DNA from: Ectocarpus siliculosus
Lineage: Eukaryota; Sar; Phaeophyceae; Ectocarpales; Ectocarpaceae
Direction: 5' to 3'
Assembly (NCBI GenBank): GCA_000310025.1
Contig: FN649729.1
Span: 1,088,457 to 1,139,692 of the forward strand
DNA: 51,236 nt
The first letter of the stretch is position 1; every line of letters starts with the position of its first letter. Positions 32,388-46,100 of this stretch are shown one piece after another. The position numbers and the translations under genes were made by a program. The notes under the pieces were generated by a model, which saw only the letters and a program-made list of their open reading frames with translations, was not told the DNA's origin and made no database searches.

Positions 32388-35300
32388 GTGCCGCCTGAGA
32401 GAATGGAGTGCCTGTTCAACACCTTCGCGTACGACCACCGGGCTGACGGCATGGTGGTGAGTAGGCAATACCCGTGTATTCCGCCAGTTGTGCATATACG
32501 TCGGTCGTCGTCAGTGTTTCTCGTGTTCGTTTTCTTCTGAACATCATACGAGCTGCTTTACAAACTTGACGTCGTGGTCGTGTCTTGAATAGTCGGCATC
32601 GTTGTTATCTCACATCATCATGGCGTCGCCCTCTCTGGTTATGCCAGGAGTGAAATTCGGCGGCTGGTGTGAAATGGTGGTTGGTCTCGAGCTGCTTGTC
32701 TGTCCCCGTGCTGACGTTGGCGCCGCCTGTTTTCTAGCACATTTGTGTTTGGTTGTTCCGATGTCGTACAGCTCGCGATCGTAGTTTTTTATCCGCTCGT
32801 AGATTACACGGTAGTTGAGCCAGTGAGACAGACTCCAGTGACAGTCGGCAGGTCGTGAGCGCAGACTACGTATTGTATCTCTGTGACAATTCATGATGGG
32901 TTGGCTATCACCTGTTTTGTGGTCTCGCTATGTACAACCATGAGAACACAGCCCCCGCGCCAAGCATACACACTCGCACATGCCTCGCCTGCCCGATCGC
33001 TCTGCATCCAGTCCACCCAGACGCTGCCCTCCGCGCAAAGGTCTCCGGTAGCAAGGGGCGGCGCCACAAGACAGCAGGGGGGCGGGGGGTCTCGGGGGGG
33101 GCGCCGGATGCGCAAGCTGAGGGCCGGTGGATCTCGGCAGGAGCGGATGCTGAGAAAGCAGGTGACCGGCGGCCGAAAAAACAAACAAACATGCGCGCGC
33201 TTGGTTGTTGACGTTGCAGAGTCGGTGAACCAAATGTCCTTCCTCCTGGCGCTGGAATCTAATCCTTGTGAACTATCCAATATTTGTTGGTTGATGGCCT
33301 GAGTGCGGTCGGTCCATTTTCATTGGTTGGTGGTCATGAATTAAACCTTCCGAAGGTCAAATGAAGAAGGATGTAACAGTAGACACAACGCAACCGCATG
33401 ACTGCAACTGCATGATTGTGGGGTGAAGTGAATGTTGGAGCACTGATTTTCGGAGCAAGATTCGAACGATATACGTCGGCTGTGAATCCAGAGGCTGGAT
33501 CCTTCGTTCACTCTCTCGTCTGCCTTCCACCCTACATGCCCCTGCCGGTTAAACACATCACACACACACTGGAAATAATCTTGCACGAATTTTTCGGCAG
33601 CTTCTTTGTTGTCTTGTTGGGCAATTTTTTCATTTTTTCCCATGTGTGACGCTTGGCCGCAGATATAAGCAGGCTGCCTCCCCCTGTTGGCCAGACACAT
33701 GACAGACACAGACTGGAAATGTTGGTCCAGAAATTGCCAACAAGTTTCCCGTTTTCCCACCTGTTGGACGAGTTTCTTTTCACTTCGTGACCCTTGCCCG
33801 GAGAGTGAAACTAAGCAGTTTTGGAGTGAATCTCAATCAGTTTTGGAGTGAATCTCAATGCCACACTACGAGCTTCGCAAGTCCTCGTGTTCCATGCGTC
33901 CAAGTTTACTTCCACTCGACCTTGTTGTATTTTCATTGCTCCCCAATGTTACAAGACTTGACTGCAGAAAAATATCAAAGCAGTCTGTCCCCTGCTTCCT
34001 GTAGACACACGATTACACACATTGGAAATATTTTTCCATAAGTCTCGTCGACTTCTGTGTCGTTTTTTAGAATGTACAACGTTGTTTTTTTTTCCCGAAA
34101 GGGCACTTGGCCGCACATTTGTGTCAAAGCAGTTTTGAAGTGAAATTGAATGTCTCACTATGAGGTTCGCAAAAGCCGCTTGGTTCCAAGCGACCAAGGT
34201 TGCTTCCATTCGGCGTTCTTGTGTTTTTCATTTTTCGCCCTTATGACAACAGTTGGCGGCGGAGTGAAATCGACGCAGTCGTGTCTCAGAAATCGCGTCG
34301 ACGATTTTTCCGTTTTGTTGCATGTGGGACGATTATTTGTTAAATTCACCCCCCCCGTACTGTAGCTTTTGGCCTCAGAGTGAAAGAGCTGTTTTGGAGT
34401 GTCTCCACATCTTTCCTATAATTCGAGCCACCTGTTACGTTCTACAAACGTATCAACAACACAGCTGCGTTGTATGATATGTTACTACGCACATCCTACA
34501 GCAATAGTGCGTTGTTCGACCCGCGCGCTTGATGGATGCAACGTTGCGTGTGCTTCAACAGATTGTTGTAAGTGCAGGAATCCATCCTGCAGGTCTATGC
34601 GAACCTCGTCCGCACTCCTGCATTTTACACGCCCTCGAAACCGATATGCATTTAACTTGTGTCGCTATCCTTCTCTTCGTGGTTCCCTATCCTACTCCTC
34701 ATTACATCATACTTTGACCTTCAGTACGTTGTCGCACCATGGTTTCTCATCCTCGAGATGATACGCTTGTGTCTTGAAAGGTTCTGCTGTTCTTAAGTAC
34801 TCTTGTTTTCAACCTCCGGTAAGTTCCCCAAGTTATCTTCTACAACACCCTTGTTTCTGATCTTGAATCACACCAATATTGTTCACTCTGCTTTTCCCAT
34901 CATCCTCTACTCCAGTCAGAATCCAGTCCACGTCCGACTTAGGGTTATTGTCTCTGTGAATTTCACTTACTCAATCATTCTCGGTGGTATTTGCCCGGTC
35001 CCTCGTTCTTGCTACGGTTCTCAATTCATCAACCCGTCACGGATGTCGTAGTAGGAACGGGGGACCGGACAAATACGACCGAGAATTGAGTGAAATTCAG
35101 AGAGACGTGAAGTCGGACGTGGGCTGGATTGTGAATGAAGTTGGAAAATCGAACAGACCAATTTTTGAGAAGCATGTCAGGAACGAGCTAGAGAGATCGT
35201 ACTTGTCCAAGACTACGAGGTGTTGCGAGCCCCACAGGCTCACTTCCAACCATCCCTCAACATCTCAACCTTGCCAGAATGCCTCAAAAGCGGCATTGAG

Positions 35301-38300
35301 CGTCTACATCGACTTCTGGAAAAGACTTCAGTCTGACCACGACACAAACTTTTGTATGGACCTGCATATAGGCTTGTCCGCCTGAAGACGACCCTTGGGT
35401 ACAGGGCACCTCGACACTATACATTTCTACACAACCGTGGTTGCGTGTGAACCTGAACCTTGACATCGACTGTGCAACTACCTGCAGCGCGTCGGATGAA
35501 CCCACTGCTCTTGTGCCGCGATGCTCTTTGTTACGAAGAGGGTGTGCCCTGATCACGCACGGGAGCCCGCAGTAGACGACGGTTTGTTTTGGTGAGAGAT
35601 TTCGTTTGTTGCTTGATCAGTGGAGACGGGGGGCAGAGAACGGAACAGAAATCAGGTTGAGAGAAAAGGGCCGAGTCTGGCTCATCCACGAAACAATGGC
35701 ACCACACGACCTCTCCAACGTTAGCAGATCAATCGTGTTCAGAATTCGGTGTACTCGTGAGCTGAGATTGCGTTTCTGGCACAGGTAGCTTCGACATCAT
35801 GGTCTCGAAAATTTGCCGTGTGTGAAGGACGGTAGGGAAAGCCCACTGCGCCTGAGCTAGTGACATCCTCGGGAAAATCTTCACGCCCATCTTGAAGGTC
35901 GATCAATCTCACCTCAGAAGAAGGCGCTTGGTGTCCTTTTCAAGTCTGGGGAAAACAGATATGACAAGTCCATGCGCAACTCCTGATGATAATATGTTCC
36001 GTCTGATCCCTGGAGCTATCGTGATGAATAGGGGCGCGATTTTGGTCTTCCCGTTGCTGTCGGTGATGCCGCAGCGTAGTAACAACCGTAGCTGTTTCCA
36101 CGCAGCCTGCTGTCTCTACGCCTGCCGTGGTTGTGGCACGGGGAGGAAACAATCAATCCTGTTCTTCCTGATTCCCATGCTTCCTGATTCCCGGAACAAG
36201 GTCATTTCGTCGATGTAGTGAGTGGATGCACGGCCGTCCACCAACGGTACCAAGAATATTCCGACAATATGTTCAGTGTCGTAAAAAATCCCGCTTTACA
36301 TGTACCCAACGAGGGAGCTTGTGTGAACACCCATCACCACCGGCTTGGCCACTAAACATGAGCGCCACCGCTTGTCGCCGCCGCTGCTCCCTTCTGTGCA
36401 GCTGCTCGGGGTGACGATGATAAACGTGTCGGGGGTGCCACTGGACGTGGAAGGGTTGCGAGATAACTGGCTAGGCCGGGCGTTGCCCGGCCTCACCAAG
36501 GAAGGGGCCGTCAGGTGAGATCATTGAGAAGGCGGGGGGAGGGGGGGGGTGTACTCATAGTCGTGCATGCCGTAGTCGTGAGACCATTAAGCTCGCATCC
36601 ATACAAGGCCGGGACGAATCACGCCGGGTTCTCACTGGACCGGGCTCTCACATCAACAAGCGCGACGTGGGGGGGTTAGGGAGACAGCGACTCGCGAAAT
36701 GGATGGATGTAGTCAGTGGTGGGGCTGGTGTAGCGGCCCCCGGTCTAGCGAGCATGCCCTGCACAGCGACCACAAAATCGCGTGGCACCTCGATGTGTAT
36801 TCCGGCAATGGCGACCTATCTTAAAATCGAGTTCCGTGTTCCCTCCTGACAGTACAAAGGGGTCGCCAAACCAGGCCCACCGCTGTTCACTAGTTTCTTG
36901 TCGGAACAGAGACTATTTGTAGACATGAGGCGCGTGAAAGGCGACGCGCACCAACCGGTCGATGGTCAAGTGTGCCGGTTCGAAATACGCAAGTGCCCGA
37001 GGAAGGGAGGGGTGCGCGCGCGCGAGTGTATGCACCACCAATATCTGTGTTGCTTTTTTTCTTGAAGTTGGGCATGCGTCCCCAGATGTTGTAGTTTTTT
37101 TGTCGTTTATTATTATGTGTGGTAAGTATCGCGCGGCGTGTTTCTCCATGTCCACTCGTTGCTCATGAAGACAGACAGACAGACCTTGAATTTGGGTTAG
37201 GCTTTGTTGCAACGGAAAAAACAGTCATCAAACCCCCGACTGACATGCACCAAGCTGGCGTTGGTTTCGCACGAACTACAATATGTGTACATGACTACGA
37301 TGAGCCAAAAATGACTGGTACCACTTCGAAATCCGAAGCACTGCTGTCACGACATATCCGAAGCACTATTATGTCAAGATCGGCAACAACACAAGTAACC
37401 AGTGCACAATACCTTCAGCAACATCCACAACAACAACGACTTTGGCAGGGCTTGCATCTTTCCACGGGGCGAGATGCCCACCAGCGGCGAGCTGCCGACC
37501 GTCCTGCGCTTCGACCGGCACCAGAGCTTCGTCGAGTTCGGCAACGGTTACGCTCTCCTCATGAACTGCGGCGGGCCGATAGACCGCGAGCATGCAAGGT
37601 GCGGTGTTTGGTGTCAATGCGAAGTGAACACTGTATTGCGGTAGCTAAGACAGTAGCCCGATGCTCACGCAGAGAGACGTTAAGTCGGACGTGGACTGGA
37701 TTCTGACTGAAGTGGGAGAAGAGAAGTGAACGAGTTTTTTTAGAAGCATTCCAGGAACACGCGAAAGAGATCCTAATTGTACCGAGATCACGAGGTGTTG
37801 CGAGCCCCACCGGGCGCACTTCCAACCACCCCTCAACATCTCAACCTTGCAAGCGTGCCTCAAAAGCGGCATTGAACTTCGACATCGACTTCGGCCATCG
37901 TTTCCGTATGGCTCGCCGTTGCTGTCATCACGTACACCGAGTCCCACACGCAACCTCGATGTTCGAAACCATGCGAATTTGCCCACTGCTGTGTTTTGAT
38001 TCTTGCCAAGGCTCTCGTGGTCGAGAGAACGGACAGCAGTATGCATTGCTTCTCGTTACCCTGGCCTGCATGGCCCACTCTTTAAAAACGCTGCTTCTCC
38101 CATTCATTGGTTCGTGCAGTGGCTTCCTGGACGAGAGCGGCACGATGGCGGCGTGGTACCTTGAGGGAAAGCTCTCCTCTGACGCTGCCTTCGTCGACAG
38201 CGAGGCCGCGGAGTACCAGCGGCAGCAGCAGGACTCTCTCCGCCAGGAGCGACAAGGGGCGACGGCAACAGCGACACCACCATCCGGGGGCAGGGGGGTG

Positions 38301-38858
38301 GCCGAGATTTTCACCGGCAGGGGGGCGCCTTCTTCAACGGGGACAGGGGACGCCGCCGACGGCGCGGGGGGCGGCGGCGACGCGATCGGGAAGTTTCTCC
38401 AGAGGCTTGCGGACGCGTCGGGGACGCCTTCGTCGATGTTGGGGGGCCTTCCGGAAGACGACCCCCCTGCCTTCTTGGAAACACCACCACGGGGGGTAGG
38501 GGCCCCCGCAGCTGGCATAGGTGCCGGAGGCGAGGGCGCGGATCAGGAGCAGCAGCAACACCCGCCGCACCTGGTGCTGTTCGCGAGGGTCAAGGGGCGC
38601 CCGTTCGTGTACTGCGGCGCGGTGGACTGCGTCGCGCAGGAGTACGTTTGGAGCGCGGGGTCTTCGCTCGGAATGGTGCGGTTTACGCTGGCGCTGAGGG
38701 AGTGGCGCGAGGCTGCCACGGCGGTGGTGCCGGCAGAGACTTCCCGCCGAGAAGAGGGGGCACCGCGGAGATCCAGTGTGGTGGGGGAGGTCGATGCGGG
38801 TGTGTATGGCGAGGGGAATTCGTTTGCCGGGTTGGTTGAAGAGGGGTTCAGACGTTGA
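32388..38858 (+). CDS. Four-exon gene of unknown function
   Basis: Exons 32388-32456, 36402-36514, 37419-37598 and 38120-38858 (TGA) join in phase to 366 residues; the 5' end may be missing. Exon 1 reads VPPERMECLFNTFAYDHRAD. Exon 2 holds VTMINVSGVPLDVEGLRDNW. Exon 3 holds RFDRHQSFVEFGNGYALLMN. Exon 4 begins SGFLDESGTMAAWYLEGKL, passes through a Gln/Gly/Ala-rich stretch and ends with a compact segment, HLVLFARVKGRPFVYCG followed by VRFTLALREW. That last segment faintly recalls the C-terminal part of DUF3427-type proteins, but I do not assign it. Exons 2-4 are well supported by phase and composition. Linking exon 1 across a 3.9-kb repeat-filled intron is less sure. No signal peptide or membrane segment is visible. 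Confidence 0.6.
33440..34400. repeat. Degenerate repeat, spacing about 455 bp
   Basis: The series CACTGGAAATA, then TTTTTC, then CTTGGCCGCA, then CAGTTTTGGAGTGAA recurs near 33568, 34023 and, weaker, 34300. A small direct repeat, TCAGTTTTGGAGTGAATCTCAA, lies at 33817-33858 (two copies). No coding signal is seen. Confidence 0.7.
34921..35131. repeat. Hairpin-forming inverted repeat
   Basis: 34921-35017 and 35047-35131 are imperfect reverse complements around a loop of about 30 bases. The left arm has ATCCAGTCCACGTCCGACTT and the right has AAGTCGGACGTGGGCTGGAT. It is probably the end or core of a fold-back element, and its right arm continues into the dispersed repeat. Confidence 0.8.
35095..35315. 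repeat. Dispersed 220-bp repeat, copy 1
   Basis: Shares with 37668-37890, in the same orientation, CGAGGTGTTGCGAGCCCCAC, CTCAACATCTCAACCTTGC and GCCTCAAAAGCGGCATTGA, with many small differences. Non-coding. One arm also takes part in the hairpin at 34921-35131. Confidence 0.85.
36592..36666. repeat. Dispersed repeat, copy 2
   Basis: Second copy of the repeat found at 3-77. It lies in the intron between exons 36402-36514 and 37419-37598. Confidence 0.75.
37668..37890. repeat. Dispersed 220-bp repeat, copy 2
   Basis: Copy of 35095-35315, lying in the last intron of the unknown gene. Both copies sit between exons of the same gene. Confidence 0.85.
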
Positions 38859-41782
38859 GGCCAGCACCGTAGCGGGGCTCTTGTCCTCCTTTGGGCGAGG
38901 CGTGATGTGTCGCCGGCGGATAGTGACGGTGTCGTTCCATGAGCTTCCTTTTTTTTTGCCAGGAAAAGGGGCGCGATAGAGATGGTTGTCGCGAAAAGTG
39001 ATGGTGTTTGGCGAGGTGGGTGACGCGGTACTTGCTGCTGCGCGATAAACCGCAGTTTTTGTTGATGGTGGTCGGAAGAAGCGTGTAGCTCGGTAAAGTG
39101 CCGGGTTAGAGTCCTACCTGGCAGGGAATGTGACGTTGGCGTTGAGGTCGGTCTATCTTGGTCGGGTGCGCGCACTTTCCATGTGCGAACAGGTGGACGT
39201 AGAAACGCCTCGTTCTTGATTCGCTGGCGCGCTCTTACAAGCCTGTCAAGTCAAGTTGGAGGGAGAGAGAACCACGATCCCGCGTCTCGTAAGTTCCACT
39301 TGTGAATGTAGCTGTTCGTCGACGCGGCGATGTCTGGATTTTGTTATCTCGTGAATCACTGCAATTTTTGTGTCGTTGCACTGTATTACACACAACCTTA
39401 TTATGTCGTTGTCCTTTGTACAAATGTTTTTGAGGCTCGAGCTACCTAATGGGGCTCCGGGTGCTATTTTTGGCGATGAGGGTGTCCGTGACTGTAATAG
39501 TGTCCGCATATCCCGGGGGTACCCAAGGGTGCCAACATTTGCTTACCGGTGGCGCGGTACTTTAGTAGACTGGACGAGAGTTCCTGTGTGTGAGCCCCGA
39601 TCGGAGCTACTAGAAGACGAGAGCGTAGGGTAAGGTGGGTCGCGGCTGCAGGCAGCAGGCAGCAGTTGTCTGGGAAGGTCTAAGAGAAAGAGCAACAGGT
39701 CTTGGCCTCTGCTACAGATTCGGGCAGCAGTATCAATTTATGTGTTTGTGAAGAACGTACCCTCGCACGCGTCCCACCTGGGTTGACGGTTGGTGCTCGG
39801 TGAAATTATTTGTCGAACATCTCATGTGTGTGTCCATGACTTGACTGCCACTCAACTAGGACCGGCCGAACCTTGCTGTGTGTTGATTTGGAGAGCACGT
39901 TGAAGGCGGGCACGGCTCTATGATTCGAACCATACCGACGGCAAGTGGAGCATGCTTTGCAAGGCACGGGGGGTATCATCCCCGACCAAGGACATCCCCT
40001 TGGGTGATTCCACGCCCCGTCCCCATGGCGAAGGCGACGTGCTTGTGGGCCGAAATATGACCTCCCTCCAAGGAACCTATTCCATTATTCCCCCACCAAT
40101 GGTTTACATAGCTTCACGGCTGTGGACAACCCCACAAAAACCACTATCCGCGTGGTCGATGCCAACGCAAGAAAACGCAAGCCACACCTTCCTTCTCCCT
40201 CCCCCTACTCACTACATGAGGTCCCTTGACGGTGGAAAGGAGTTCATTCGTCGTGTTTGAATAATGTGCCGTCTTCTTCAATTGCGCGCGCCCATTGTTT
40301 TATTTTTTAAACTATGGAGTATTGAGTATACGTTTTTTTAAGGTGAGTTAGGTTGTGGCTGCGGGAATCGACCCCATCAAGCGTTCGATCAGTGTGGGCA
40401 GATGAACTTACTGGGGGGGTGGAGAGATCGGAACGGTTTTACATGCACAACATACAGTGTGCGGCACACGCTCCCTACTCTGCAGCTGCAGTATCGCGCA
40501 ATACAAACTCACTAACTTGAGCATTGTTTGAGTATACCGGCAGCAGATCGTCTGAATAATGTCGGTTCGCTCTGTCAGGGAATATACGGAGGCGTTTGCG
40601 TCCTAGGGACACCTCCTCCCGATAGACAGAAAAAAAAAAAAGAGAGAAAAAATCTTGATTCTTCATCAGCGGACATCACTCACCACTGCTGCGGACAACC
40701 TTCACCGGAACAAGAGCTCAGATAGTATCACCCGCTTCTACACTTCAGCAGGTGAGAGAGAGAGAGAGAGAAAGGTATTGCGTCCAGCTTGGTGCCTAGT
40801 GCCCGTGAGCCCGCCTCTATGGTGCCGCGCGTCCAATGTGTGTTGCGGCGGGATGTGAACCACGCTTACGCCACGGTCTAGCCAGGCTTCCACCCGCCAG
40901 CGGGCCACAGCAACGCGTACATGTGGCCGGCCGGCAATGGGTTAATCTAGGGGATCGAAACAAAAGTCCTTTCCCGTGTCCATGCCAGAGGTGGATCCCG
41001 GGAGTCACTTTGGCTCACCCACGTTTTGGGCTCGGTTGTGGCATTGCTCCTGTTTGACGGGTTGCGCCGCGCGTTGTTGGGGGGTGTGCCGTGCGTTGAG
41101 GAGACTAGGGAGAGAGGGAGTTACCGCAGTAGTTGTGGTCTCGGCCCTCCTGTGCTTGGCCACCCGCGAGGAGCGAGAGAGCAGCGCAAACATCCACATA
41201 TCCCGGATCCCCACAAGCAACCAAAATCCACGGGTCAGATCCAGGACGACATATGCATCCCAGCCAGAAGCCAGAGAGAGAAATGTCGTTTCTTTCGACA
41301 CAGATTCCGGTGCACAGCTTGCACCGCATTTGGATACAGCGGGAGTTTCCCCGCATCGCGGATATGTGTACAGCAGTACCCGCTTCGATCGGCCCATTTC
41401 CGCTTCGTTGATGACCGTTTGAGTTGTAGGCCTGATGTTCGTTGTTTCATCATGTACAATCACCCCTTTCGAACAGCACGGTGGGGTACCCAAATCCGTA
41501 TGTACCTACCCTTCTGCCTCGTGAGGCGCCAAGATTCAAAGTTGCTTGCGGCCACAAAAAAAAAAATGTGAAACGGCCGTCCATATCTCTCCACGCACTC
41601 GTCGTGTATGTAACCAAACCAAGCAAATAGAAATACGATGTCGTCAGCTGCACGATATTCTTCACGGATAATTTGTTTTCTGCCGTCGTACGTCGGCCGT
41701 AACGTTTCTATCGTCGTCAAGCTCACCCCACACACTGACTGGGTGTGTCCCCTTCCTGATTATGTAACCTCAGTGCTCAAGT
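38859..41782. other. No supported gene
   Basis: Several 60-180 codon frames overlap on both strands (for example 41005-41493 minus, 41026-41571 plus, 41460-41735 minus). The last contains YIHDECVERYGRPFH, but I recognise no family. The stretch also carries a (GA)n tract at 40755-40772 and A/T runs. It separates the unknown gene from the start of the PH gene. Confidence 0.4.
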
Positions 41783-43140
41783 ATGATGAGGCTCACGCGC
41801 ATCATGAAGACCAACAGCTGGTTGCTGTTGTTGGTGCTTCTTGGGGCCCTGCTCCTGGGGTCAGCGACCGGCAACAACACCAACAACGACATGAACAACA
41901 ACATGAATGACGACGATCGCAGCTCCAGCACCAACGACATGGTGAGTGTTGTGCCGCTTCTTGTGTTTTCTTCCAGAAATCGATCAATTTGACTGCCGTT
42001 CCTCGTGCGGCCTTTGGCAGCGGACGTCCCTCCGCAACCCCCCTTCTTGTCCCCCGCCGCTCACCTGCACTTCCAGGAGGGCAGTAGGTAGCGGGAGTCA
42101 CCGCGGCGGTGGTAGACGCGAACGGACACTCACCTGTGTGGTGGATTCCCCCCCGGGGGAGGGAGTCAATACCACACGGCGTCGTCTCTGCGAATAAAAT
42201 TTATTCACAGAGACGACGAATATATGCTTGACTCAGTGTTGTAGACCATGAAGGTGTCGCTAAAAACTGATGTTCTCTTCCACGAGGTTAAAGCTCCTTG
42301 TTGTGGTTGATAATGGTGATGCGCTCAAAAGTGGGCGCGCACAAGATGATTTTTGCGTGTCCACCTCCTAGCACACCATCACCGACCACAAGGGTTCAGC
42401 CATATACATACCTCTGGTAGACCAGAACAGCAGTAAGCAGTGACGCAAGCATCATGGTAGGCAGCACTGAGGCGAGATTATTTTGCGATTAACGCAGTTC
42501 GGCATTGACATCCCCGGAGGGCAATCCAACAAATCCGCGTTTTGACAGATTTTGCGAGAAAACATACTCCGTGCACGACGACACCTAGACTGTACGTCGC
42601 TTGTGCTTGTAGGACCGAGGGGGGGGGGGGCAACCAGGGGGGCGTTGTTTCCTGACAGAACAGGTCCCATTCTCTGGCCCCGACAACGACTGTTCACCGC
42701 ATTCCTCAACTTACCATTTTTTTCCCATTCCACTCCTCTCCTCCGTCCACCGTATCGGTGTACATATATCGGAAAAAATTGAACCTGACGTCGTATCCGA
42801 GATCAACAACATCCCCGAAATTGACACCAACGACACGGCTGACGTTTCAGTTTCTCCCACGCTCCCTCAGGTGCCTGCTGGAACGGAGGAGGAATCGGCG
42901 ATTGGCACGGCCGCTGCTACTGCCCCCACCACCGCCGCCATTGTTACTGACGCCGACGCCTACCACACAACCAACACTCCGATCTCTGCCACGATCCCCG
43001 TGGTTGCTGAGCTAACGGAGGGGATGAACGGAGCCGACCTGGGCTTGACCACGGCAATCACCACCTCCACCACCACCGCCACCGCCACTGACGAAGAGAC
43101 CGCCGACCCCAGAGACACGTTGGCTGGTTCATTCGCGGCT

Positions 43141-43171
<31 letters not shown>

Positions 43172-46100
43172 ATCCTGCGATTGTTCCGACGGGGCCGCTC
43201 GTGCCGGGAACAACGGCAAACAGTACCGAGCCCGAAAGCACTACCACCCTCTCCCGCTCCGATCCCGCGGCTTCTGTTATCGATAGCAACGTGGTCGATC
43301 GTTTCAATGGCTCTGGTGACACAGCTTCACGGGAAGAACCAACGGCCGCCGCCGCCGCCGCTGATGCCGCCGCCGCCGCCACCGCCACCGCCACCGCCAC
43401 GGCCGCCAAGGTCACCACCTCCACAACCGATGCCTCTAAAACCATTGGGCACGTGGGGAGTCATCAGAACACAGACGGATCCAACAGCAACGCCAACGGG
43501 TATCATGGTCGTCCATCGCATGGTACGTGGCAGATTCTTTCTCGTTTTTCGGGCTCAGTACGCAATGCATTGGTAGGCTGTTTCGAGAGCAACGGACGAG
43601 AGGAGGGCGTAGAGATAAATAGAAGGGTAGTTGTGTTGTTCCGTTTGAATTCCGTTTTCTCTCTTGTTTGAACTACGCTACTACGTTGTCTCTTTTTTGG
43701 CCCAATGCAGCAACGAAGCATTGCTTGCTTGTTGTATCCGCGTCGTCTTCTTCGCCGTGAAGGCAACGGTCGTCATACACACGCCCATCGCTCCAACCAT
43801 GTGCCTATCTTGCTGATGTCCTTGTTTTCCTGAGTCTTGGGTGGAGAATTAGCCGTGCCTCTAACCCACTCTTCGTGAACAACGTCTCACCGTGGAATAA
43901 CTCAGTGGAAACTTCATCGGTTCCAACACGAGCCGATCTGTCCTTGAAGGGGTCGACACTTAGCCGCTACGATGACCACCTTAGTTGTTTCACCTCTCAA
44001 ACATATCTGGTTCCCTAAGGTCTTTCTATCATTTTGTCTCCTCGCCAATACGAAGTGCTTGTAACCGCCAGTCACCCTCTCTTATGTCTCGAAGAGGCAG
44101 AACGGTGAGACGATCCTTGTGTGCCACAATAGTGCTGTATCATAGCGCTACCTTAACAAACAGAGCAAGCCACTTTCAGAAACCAAGGGCTTGCTAGATG
44201 GACATGTTGTTGATACATTGAGGGGGACAAGCCCGAAAACAAGGAAAGCCTCCACCGAATGTAAGCAAGATGGGTCCCCCCCCGTGTTCCCGCCACCGCT
44301 ACCGCTGCAGCCGATTCGAGTGACGGCGATGGGGGCGGCGCAAATGCGGCTGGGATTGATTCTGCGCCGGAGCTGCCCGAAAAGCCGATAGAGGTTCCCC
44401 GCCCCCTGGCACAAGATGCCGCGCGCACCACCACCGCTATCGGGACAAACGACGGCGCACAATACACCTCAGACATCACACCTGTGGTCAAGGTGAGGGT
44501 TGTTCAATTCCTGAGAAGCGTCTCTTTCGCTCCGCTATCGGTACTCCATCTCGGTGCGCTGTTGTTGAAAACGTAAACACTCAGGCCTCACTCCCATGAC
44601 ATAGCCATTTGGGGGTGTTTCTGTCGCGTCTCCATCCTCAGTGGACACTTGGTGTCGCTCTTGATTTCTGCCATCGTGCTGCGATGACGCTTTTCTTACC
44701 TGATACTGTAGTCCGAGCTGAGGCTCGTCAGGAGGACGATGCCGGACAAGGACTTCTCCGCCCACCTCGTGGAAGGACGTGGCCTCGACCAGCCGTCTCT
44801 CAGATTGTTCAAGGTCGGCGCGGACGCCAACGACGCCGGCAAAGCCAAGAAGGTGAGTAGTTTGTACCGGTTAGCTCGCGCTGGCATTGCAGAGACTACG
44901 CACGGCCGACTAGAAAATGCTAGCGGTTTGTTGGACCAGTCCCTACCAGCGGCATGTCTGTTTTGGTGCGTAGCCCTTCCTACTTTGCACTTATAGTAGA
45001 CTGTCACCTCTCCGAATTTGTATTGTTGTTGCTGTGTCCTCCACGGCGCCGCTGCTGCTTTGATTTCTGTTTCCGGTATTGTTTGTGCGCCCTGCCCATG
45101 TCTCCTCGCACCCCGACTGTTCGCTGCTTGTTGCGCCCTACCGCGTCAATCAAAGCAGGTCATTCTTCTCGTCGGGGGTACGTCTGTTGAGCCGACCTCC
45201 CACAAAGGCTCCACCGACCGCTTCGTGGTCAAGACCCCTAAGGTGAGCAGCAGCGCACTGCGTTTTTTACGAACGAGTGATGGAGAGAACCGCGAGACGC
45301 TTAGGCGTATTCTCTTCCTCTGCGTACTTGAAGTGCATGTAAGCGCCTACTTCGCCCACTCCGAGTACCAACTTTGAACCAATTTTAAAAACTCGGAGAA
45401 ATTTTTTCTCGGTCCAAAAAAGAACGCGCTGTACAGTCCAAAACAGAATGCGTTGCTCCGCACTATGGACCGCGCGATGTGAGGGAGGTAATGACGGTCT
45501 TCGATGCTGCTTATCGTAGAAACGCCAGAAGTGTCACCCTCTTGAGTTGTTTCACAAACATGCTTTCGACCGAAAGTACGGTGAACACGTGAATACCTTG
45601 AATACTGCCCTGTTTCCCTGAGGATCCCGACCCTCTCAAATAATTTTCCCCAGCATATTTGTTGTTTATTCGGGCTAAGAGGACACCTGCAATTCATCAG
45701 ATGACACGTGCGGTCGTATGAGGTTTTAGGCAGCTGAACACAATACAGCTGTATTTCCGTAGCACGTGACTTCGAACCGACGGAATAGATGTTTTGGTAC
45801 ATGTCGGTATTTGTTCGTCTTGTTGCTCTTGTTGGTTTCCGCTCGCGGCGGGAGCAGTGCGGTGCGCATCCGAGGGGGGGTGTTCCATTCGCGTTAGTTA
45901 TTCAGAACAATCTCTCGACTCTCCGCAGCACTGTATTGACCATCACTCCACGCCCTCTCTCGAACTCACCCTCCAACCCCCCGCTAGAAATGAACCACGT
46001 TTTGCTCGTCTCCCTATGGGGCGGGCTCTCCCGAGCATTTTCATGGTGAACAGAACAGCTTCAACGCCCCATTCACCTCAGCACCCGTTCCACGTGGCCC

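Noticed and set aside
39901-39960. Possible tRNA gene around GATTCGAACCATACC
   Set aside because: The T-loop-like word stands alone; I could not build acceptor, D and anticodon stems around it on either strand.
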